Part shown: positions 57,569-64,000 of the stretch, one piece after another
Numbering within the stretch: the stretch's first letter is position 1
How the letters are laid out: the number at the start of each line of letters is the position of its first letter
NCBI GenBank assembly: GCA_007922195.1
Contig: ML681990.1
Location: 41,679,411 to 41,743,410 of the forward strand
Source: Podocnemis expansa
Lineage: Eukaryota; Chordata; Testudines; Podocnemididae
Length of the DNA: 64,000 bases
Direction of reading: 5' to 3'
The notes under the pieces: generated by a model
Database searches by the model: none
What the model saw: the letters and a program-made list of their open reading frames with translations, nothing else
Told to the model about the DNA's origin: nothing
Made by a program: the position numbers and the translations under genes

Positions 57569-58021
57569 GGTGTAAGAACTGCCACCCCAATGGTGGTGAC
57601 ATGTCAGAACATTGTGTTAGTGTTAGAATGGGGATGAAGCCTGAAGAGGGCTAGATTAGTTTGAAAATCCGTTTGATGCTTCTGTTCAGCCATTTCTTGT
57701 GTCTGAGAGCCCAGTTCTTCCTGTTCTTCCCTGCCTAGAGGCTGTTGGAGTTTTTAAATGACAGCGATGGTTGTTGATCAGCACCCCTTCCCCCCAAGTC
57801 TCTAATAATAGTATTACATTTTCTGACCTAAGACTGAGGGACATAGTCAGCTGGGTCCCATAGAAGAGTTGAGGCACAGCATTCATTTTATTATGTTAAC
57901 CTTTCTTCACATGCTAAGGGGGAGAGGATGCCACCTAACTATCAGTAACTATTTGAGAGAGTACAGGATTTAAAATTATCTTCACTAGTTTGTCAATATT
58001 TTCTGGTGTTTTTATACCTAT

Positions 58022-58060
<39 letters not shown>

Positions 58061-58116
58061 TACTATAGACAATATGAGATTTTACCAAATTCTGCTCATC
58101 CAAATTAAATGAAAGC
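57569..58116. other. Intron 2 stretch with a TTTA microsatellite
   Basis: No gene. (TTTA)n at 58017-58062. Confidence 0.5.
58017..58062. repeat. (TTTA)n microsatellite
   Basis: About eleven uninterrupted TTTA units. Confidence 0.97.
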
Positions 58117-58124
58117 AGATAGAG

Positions 58125-58576
58125 CAGTGGTTCCCAACTTGTGGCCCTGGGGTCCAAAAGCAAAACTCCTTCTGTCTGGCGGTGGGGGGGAGAGGTGAGG
58201 AAAGGGGGCACAGTAGGTGTCACAGTGTGGACCTACCATGCTTGAGGAAAAGCAGGGCTAGAGTCTAAAAATCAGTCCCCTCCAGTTTGGCCTGCACCTA
58301 GCAGGCCACGGTGACTTAGCTATCAGGCCATGTTCTTCAGTGTGTTATAGTGACAGTCATTCACCTACACTAGTGCTTTGTCCATGAAAGTGTGACATAC
58401 TGAGAGTAATTTGTTGGTGTAAAATAGTAAATGTAAAAATATTTACTTTAAATATATACTGATTTGTAGACATTAACTGTGTATGTCAGTACATTTTTAT
58501 GCATTGATTGACTAGTGTCCCTGCAGAATTGTAAACTTATTTGTGGCCCTTGAACCAAAAAGGTTGGAAGCCACTG
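58125..58576. mobile_element. hAT-like MITE, 8-bp TSD AGATAGAG
   Basis: AGATAGAG at 58117-58124 and 58577-58584 is perfect. Ends CAGTGGTTCCCAAC and GGTTGGAAGCCACTG. Noncoding. Confidence 0.93.
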
Positions 58577-58911
58577 AGATAGAGAATACAAGGTAAGGAT
58601 GGGGAAGAAGAGCTGCTAATGCTGGGGTACTGGTTAAAAAGAATGAGGAAGGAGTACTGAAGGTAGATTATGGTGCATTTCCACCTCCTCATCCCCAGCT
58701 ATTATAGTGATGAAGAAGTGCAGTGAAGACTGCAACCGAAAGAATGTGAAACAGAAGCATTGGGTGCGACAAGTAGGAGTGGTCGAATGCTACATGTAAA
58801 GATGGTTATTTGTTTTTACTATTTTTTATCAGCTTTTATTTGATACTTTCATGGTTTTCAACCAGCTATGACAGTTAAATATTATCTACCAAAAGTATGA
58901 CTAGATCAAAA

Positions 58912-59083
58912 CCAAAAAAAAAAAGCAAGGAGTCAAGGTGTTCCCCATCTTCAAAGCATCTGATGAAGTGGGATTTTCTCCCATGAAAACTCATGCAATA
59001 AATAAATGTTAGTCTTTAAGTGCCACAGGACTTCCTCGCTTTTTTTTGCTTTACTAGACTAACACGGCTGCCCCTTTGGGACT
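58912..59083. repeat. Penelope-like tail, short left arm plus full right tail
   Basis: AAGCAAGGAGTCAAGG is a clipped left arm. The right side has CCCCATCTTCAAAGCATCTG, GAAGTGGGATTTTCTCCCAT, GTTAGTCTTTAAGTGCCACA and ACTAGACTAACACGGCTGCC. Confidence 0.82.
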
Positions 59084-59893
59084 TAAATTAAAACCAGTAT
59101 AACTAATATTAAATTGTTTTTCAAGCTGTCTGTTCAGCTCTAACAGTATATTGCACCTTAAAACATTATTAAATATAAAGTGGTTTGGCAATGTAATACA
59201 ACAAACCACTAAAATCAAGTGTTTTAGTTTGTTGCAAGGGGTCTGGCATTGATGGCATCTGGCTCTTTTATAGAAGGGATGACAGCATAGTTGTGGTTTT
59301 GTGTGTATGTGTGTGGGTTATTTTGTTTGTTTTTACCTTGGCTAGATGGCTGGACACCCCTCAGGTTTATGGGAGTTAGGTAACTTTTTCAAACCCTGAC
59401 AATAAGGTTAATCAAAATTTCAGAGAATCAAATGTGGCAAATGAAATAATCACTGAGTCAAACAGCTGGCAAAATTAATTCCGTAGTGAGTGAAATGTGT
59501 TGCAAATCATGTCAATTGGGCAGAATGCTAGAGAATTAAAGGTAAAACAGGTTGTGGGACAGATCCCAGAAAAGGGTCATAAAAGCAGGTCCTGCCAGTG
59601 ACACTGGTAAACACGCTGTGGAGAATTGTAGGGGTTTGTTCTGTCTGCTGCTCTGTTGCCTGCTGAGAGCCGGGCCAGGAAAAATATGCAGTTCCATGCT
59701 GGCCATGTGGAACACAGTTGAGCAATGAGGGTGGCTTGTGAGAACTTCCCCAGTAATTTTCAACCACGTTCTGCAACTTCCAGGTGCTGCATTAAGAGTT
59801 ACTCCTTACTGAAATGAGAAGTTGTTGAAGTAATAAATTACAAAGTGTTCCACACTCTGCTGGACTAGAAAGCCATTCATATTATAAAGCCAG
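59084..59893. other. Intron 2 stretch, nothing recognised
   Basis: No supported feature. Confidence 0.45.
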
Positions 59894-59974
59894 AATGTTC
59901 CCTCTAAGGTGCGCGGCTGCGTCACTGCGCACCTAAAAAAAAAACCTCCCCATGCAGGGCTTTACCATTCCCTC

Positions 59975-61012
59975 ACACAGGGAGGGCCAAGCTGGCTGGG
60001 CAGGCCAGCAGAGCATCTGGGGGGAGGGGACCAGAGCCAGGGCCGGGCAGAGGGCGAGGTTGACAAAGCGGCTGAGGATTGGCCAGGGGTTGTGGGGGGA
60101 GCAGGGCTGGGGCTGGGCCAGCTGAGCAGCTGGGGAGGTGCTGGGGCCAGGCAGGGCGAGGCCAGCAAAGTCGCTGAGGATCGGCTGGGGGGAGCCAGGG
60201 CCAGGGCAGGGGTTGTTACCCCAATTTGGGGGTCCCAGGATCTGTCTTGGTGCCGATCAAGCTGAACACTGCACCAACAGTGAAAAAGAGCCTTTATTCA
60301 CTTTTGTGCACACAAAAGGGTCACCTGTATCCAAAGCAGTGAGACCCCGATTAACAAAAACAGGCAGTATTTATACAATTGCATGTGTTCCTATTGGTCC
60401 TTATACAAAACCAATATTTACATATATGTTCTTATTGGTTCCTGTACAAAGCTGACATTATGACATATTCATAGACGATTGACATAACTGCCCAGATACA
60501 ACAGAATGACAACAAGTAAATAACATCAACTGTCAATCATAGTAACTGGAACTTTTCCTTAGATCCTAGAAGCTTCTCTGTCACTCAAAAGAGCAGCTTC
60601 CATTTTGTTTTACTAAACTCCATTTTATTTTTAACATCAAGTTAGACTGACTTATACAAATTTGGTTTACCCATCATAACACTATCAGTTACCAATCCTT
60701 AAAAGTTTTACATAAACTTCCAAACTGTCTACAGTTGGGCAGGGCCAGGCCAGCAGAGCAGCTGGGGGTGGCCGGGGCCAGGCCGCCAAAGCGGCCAAGG
60801 ATTGGCGGGGGGGCAGGGCCAGGCCAGCAGAGCGGCTGAGGATTGGCCCGGGGCTGGGTGGGTCAGGCTGGTAAAGCAGCCGAGGATGGGTGGGGAGTAG
60901 GCCTGAACCATGGCCAAGGATCAGCTGGGGGAGGGGGGAAGAGGGAAGGCTGGGAGCAGCTGAAGTTGGGCAAGGGGCAGGCCTGAAGTGCAGCTGAGGA
61001 TCGGCTGTCGGG
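59975..61012. repeat. GC-rich minisatellite interrupted by an LTR
   Basis: Units such as GCCAGGCCAGCAGAGCGGCT and GAGGATTGGC recur on both sides of the LTR (59975-60213 and 60734-61012), so the array existed before the insertion. Open frames over it are artefacts. Confidence 0.78.
60214..60733 (-). mobile_element. Solo LTR of an endogenous-retrovirus-type element inside a minisatellite
   Basis: Plus-strand start TGTTACCCC; the right boundary TCTACA is placed where the minisatellite resumes. On the minus strand AATAAA (60293-60298) is followed by TTTTTCACTG and a short U5 ending GGGGTAACA. The left and right 4-mers (GGGT, GTTG) do not match, so the boundary is approximate. Confidence 0.7.
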
Positions 61013-61015
61013 GGC

Positions 61016-61138
61016 ACAGGGTTGCTATTTCTGAGCTATCCAAGGGCTCCTTTTTCCCGTCACTTCCGTCCTCCCACAGGCATTCTAAAAATAGGTGATT
61101 GTCCAGCTTTTTATTTCTGATAAGTAGAATGTTTATAA

Positions 61139-61174
<36 letters not shown>

Positions 61175-61760
61175 CAGTTGGGGGGGGGGGGGGAATCGGG
61201 GCAGTGGAGTACACAGTTATTCTTTATTCCTAGAAGTTTTTCTAGCTGCAACCTCCATAGCTCAGTTGGTATAGCAGCAGGCTTCTGACCTCAGGGTAAT
61301 AGGTTCTAGTCCTGTGTTGGGTTTTTTAACTTCTGGCCTGTTGCTCCTTAGGGAAGGGCTAAATTGGGGAAAAATATGTAGCAAACACTAATAAAAAGGA
61401 AAATAGTGTACTATGATTAAAATTACTAATAGTGACCAATTAAGTAAAACAAATGAGGGGCACATTTGAACTGGCTAGAAACAATTTACGACAAATTTTT
61501 TTAAATTGTAAAATAGGCTGCTGTGCAAAATGAAAAACAAGAGGCAAGTTAGCTGCTTGCACTTTAACTTCTTTATGTTCTTATTCATTTTGGAAAACCG
61601 AGACAGGCAGACGAACAGTACTGAAGAATTGATGAGACATAATGTCACATAAGCATAGAATACACTCAGATTATTAATAAAAACAATTTTAAATAACTTA
61701 TTTTTTTCATTATTCTATACTTCTAAATAATTTCCATCACGTGAATTTGCACAAAAATTT
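61016..61760. mobile_element. Copy of the tRNA-containing hAT-like repeat
   Basis: AGGGTTGCTATTTCTG, GGCATTCTAAAAATAGGTGA, a (GA)n run at 61147-61175, the tRNA-like sequence, and AACTGGCTAGAAACAATTTA align in order with 52527-53200. The right end is unclear. Confidence 0.65.
61248..61322 (+). repeat. tRNA-like sequence
   Basis: TAGCTCAGTTGGTATAGCA is a good tRNA D-arm/A-box and GGTTCTAGTCC a good B box, at tRNA-like spacing. Anticodon and acceptor stems pair poorly, so this is a tRNA-derived relic and not a confident tRNA gene. Confidence 0.6.
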
Positions 61761-61848
61761 TATTCAGAAAAAATTCTGCACATGGGTTGAAAATTTTGCA
61801 CACAAGCCGCCAAACCTCAGAGGGAACATTGGAAGGGATCACTGTGAT

Positions 61849-62533
61849 CAGTGGTTACCAACCTTTTTGAGTGGAAGGCCCTGCTAGTCGACACTAGATA
61901 AAACACATGACCCCCTCATCCTCTCACCAGCTATAACCACATATTACCCCTATAAACATATATTCTGATGAAAATAACACTAAATTACATAATAACTTAT
62001 TACCTGAGTAAGAAGCTAAGTCTTTCCTGGCACAGCTGTCACTTCACACCCCAGTGTGGACCCACCTGTTCTGGTCCATCATGGACTAAGGGTAATGAAG
62101 GTGGGCTCAAGTGGACTGGCTAGGGCTACTCCAATCCCACACTGGTGCAGGGCTGCTCCTCTCTGGCTAGGTGTCAGGTTGGTAGGGGGACCAGGAGGAG
62201 AGGGTGCTGGTCTGTTCTGGCTGGTATGGAGCTCAAAGCTGCTCTGACTGGCATGGAGGTTGGGAGGTGAGGGTGGTGAAGTGACCTCAATATTATTGAA
62301 GCCTCATGGATCCACTGGAATTGTTGACTCATCTTCCCCCCCCCCCCCCCCCGTTCTGGTCCCCAGGTTGGGAACCAAACAAGGAGTCCTGTGTCACTTA
62401 CACTAGCAAATTTATTTATTGAATGAAGCTCATGCAATAAATGCATTTGTTAGTCTTTAAGTGTCACAGGACCCCTTGTTTGTTTTACTGAACTATACTA
62501 GCATGGCTGCCCTTTGGAAGTTGGGAACTGTTG
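61849..62533. mobile_element. hAT-like element with a nested Penelope tail
   Basis: Ends CAGTGGTTACCAACC and GTTGGGAACTGTTG are inverted. No matching 8-bp TSD remains. The Penelope copy lies at 62376-62520, only 13 bp from the right end. Confidence 0.7.
62376..62520. repeat. Penelope-like tail, inverted-arm form, nested
   Basis: CAAACAAGGAGTCCTGTGTC and TTTATTTATTGAATGAAGC on the left mirror CATGCAATAAATGCATTTGT, GTCTTTAAGTGTCACAGGAC and CCTTGTTTGTTTTACTG on the right. Confidence 0.85.
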
Positions 62534-62541
62534 ATCTAGTC

Positions 62542-63123
62542 AGACCTCCTATGTAATACAGGTCATAGAATCTTCTTTGAATAATTCTTATTTGCGTTTT
62601 TTTCTAGAAGATTTGCTCTGGTACAATCTTGATTATTATTATTTTTTTTTTTTAAATACTCCAATGATGGAAAATCCATCCATAAATCTCAGGAAGTTGT
62701 TCCGGTGGATAGTTAGTTTTCTCTGTTAAATTAGCACCTTTATTTATCTGAATTGGTCTAGTTTCAGCTGGCAGCCATTGCATCTTTTTGTTGTATTTGT
62801 GTTTGCTAGATAGGAGAGGCTTGTATTTCAGATTTTTGTTCCCCATGTAGGTACTCATGGACAATCAAGTCAACCTATAACCTTTTCTTTATTAAGTTAA
62901 ATACTTGAGCTCCTTGTGATTATCCCTATAAAGCATATTTTCTGATCTTGATCAAAGAAGAGCCATGAGAATGAACTCCCCAATGTATAAACATCCTTCT
63001 TGAATTGTAGATAACTGAAGTGGACACACTTTTTTCCACTAGTGGTAGCACTCGTGAAATACAGAGGTAATATAAGTTCTCTACTTTTTTTCCTGATTCC
63101 CCTGTTCATATACCCAAAGATGG
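62542..63123. other. Intron 2 stretch, nothing recognised
   Basis: AT-rich, no supported feature. Confidence 0.45.
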
Positions 63124-63131
63124 CATTAGTC

Positions 63132-63314
63132 CTGGGGTCTCAAGTCCAAATCACCATGAGGGCCACATGAGAACTAGTACGTTAGCCCAAGGGCTGCACC
63201 ACTGAAGCCTCTTTATACAAGGATATTGCAAATATTGATAACGATAATGTCATAGGCTTCAAGAAATAACTTTAGGGGCCACATGTGGCCTGCAGGCCTT
63301 GAGTTTGACCCCTT
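63132..63314. mobile_element. hAT-like MITE, TSD CATTAGTC/CATTAGCC
   Basis: Starts CTGGGGTCTCAAGTC and ends TTGAGTTTGACCCCTT; the flanking 8-mers (63124-63131, 63315-63322) agree at 7 of 8 bases. Contains GGGCCACATG and GGCCTGCAGGCC. Confidence 0.8.
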
Positions 63315-63322
63315 CATTAGCC

Positions 63323-64000
63323 CTTTTGGCTACAGCATCACATAGGCAGCTTTTATTTAATTGATATCCACCATGACTCCAAAGAAGTTTGCAGAATTAC
63401 TACTTCTCAGGATAGTCTGCCACCCTGTAAAAATGGCCTACATTTTTGGTTCTTAGGTTCTTGACTATATTTAGCCATACTAACGTGCATATTGTTTGCT
63501 TGTGTTGAACTTCACAACTGATTCAGATTAATTTTGTTACCCACACACTAGGGCACCCCACCTCTTCCCAGTTGATAGGGCTCCAGGTGTAACCCCAACC
63601 TTTCCCAATCCATACATCTCCAGGAGAAAGGTGCCTATCCTTACCCAATTCACACATTAAGGCTTAAGATCACCCATTCCCAATGTGTAGGGCTCTGAGT
63701 GAAACCAACTTGATTAAGCACCCCCACACCTTTTCCCAAATTCATAGGGCTCCAGGCGTATAATACCAGGGGTTTCACTAGTAAAATATCCTTTGGGAGA
63801 CTTGAACAGTAATGATGTTAACCTCTATCTATTAACAATTACAAACATGATACTCTTGGTAAGAGTACAATGTTGTGCACACGAGCCCTGATCAGGCAGG
63901 CATACTTCCCTGTTGGCCAGGCAAGGTCAGTCTTGTCTAGATCCTGGTTACTGCACTTCTTGGTGATACAGAGGATTTTAGCAGCTCTGATCTTGGGCAG
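63323..64000. other. Intron 2 stretch to window end
   Basis: The words AGGGCTCCAGG and CCCAATTCACACATTAAGG recur loosely at 63560-63760 (CCTTTCCCAA, ATAGGGCTCCAGG), suggesting an imperfect tandem repeat of about 60-80 bp. No gene. Confidence 0.45.

Larger units (their letters stand above)
59894..61830. mobile_element. Composite repeat with AATGTTCCCTCTAA termini
   Basis: AATGTTCCCTCTAA at 59894 and TCAGAGGGAACATT ending at 61830 are inverted. Between them are a GC-rich minisatellite split by an LTR (60214-60733), a TAGGGTTACC-type segment with a tRNA-like core, and an AT-rich right end with GCACATGGGTTGAAAATTTTG. No TSD was found and no transposase is encoded. It could be two elements rather than one. 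Confidence 0.55.
47822..64000 (+). other. SERINC5: SERINC5 intron 2, 5' part
   Basis: GTAAGT at 47822 is a strong donor. Exon 3 should encode the first extracellular loop and second membrane segment. I scanned for such a sequence and saw none, so the intron most likely continues past the window end. It carries the nested element at 49204-52274 and many MITEs. Confidence 0.75.

Noticed and set aside
16155..60733. Complete endogenous retrovirus with genes
   Set aside because: All five LTR-like units appear solo; no gag, pol or env-like coding was recognised between any pair.
61248..61322. Functional tRNA gene
   Set aside because: A and B boxes are good, but acceptor and anticodon stems pair poorly and a homologous degenerate copy lies in another transposon.
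47822..64000. SERINC5 exon 3
   Set aside because: I looked for the extracellular-loop and second-membrane-segment pattern with splice sites and found none. A translated search could still reveal a short or diverged exon.

Overview
The window looks like a nuclear genome segment from a reptile, most likely a turtle. The repeat mix points that way: Penelope-like elements with GIY-YIG remnants, CR1 LINEs, a tRNA-headed SINE with a CR1-type tail, a DIRS-type retrotransposon, and very many hAT-like and PIF/Harbinger-like DNA transposons. The turtle assignment is an inference from repeat character, not from a database search.

One host gene is recognisable: the 5' part of SERINC5 on the + strand. 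Its CpG-island promoter and first coding exon lie near 10.8-11.5 kb (ATG at 11241, donor at 11268). Coding exon 2 is at 47654-47821. Intron 1 is about 36.4 kb. Intron 2 starts at 47822 and runs off the window; I could not find exon 3. Everything left of about 10.8 kb is upstream flanking DNA.

Layout. 0-10.8 kb: upstream DNA with hAT-like MITEs, a decayed PIF/Harbinger element carrying both of its ORFs (2064-4576), a related MITE (6660-7039), fragments of a minus-strand LINE and a CR1 RT fragment. 10.8-11.5 kb: SERINC5 promoter and exon 1. 11.5-47.6 kb: intron 1, with Penelope copies, an LTR nested in a hAT-like element (15775-17778), a split DIRS element (about 20.4-27.7 kb), GC-rich minisatellites, two palindromic MITEs, a hAT transposase C-terminal fragment, more LTRs, nested hAT-like elements and CR1 tails. 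47.65-47.82 kb: exon 2, tightly flanked by a Penelope inverted repeat and a SINE. 47.8-64 kb: intron 2, including a three-deep nest (hAT-like > Penelope > LTR, 49204-52274) and hAT-like copies carrying a tRNA-like core.

Most repeat calls rest on terminal inverted repeats plus target-site duplications (TSDs) read directly from the sequence. No CRISPR array, rRNA gene, operon or intact mobile-element gene was seen. The least explained signals are (i) the outward-facing inverted-repeat form shared by many Penelope copies and (ii) dense arrays of short palindromes inside the Harbinger-type MITEs.
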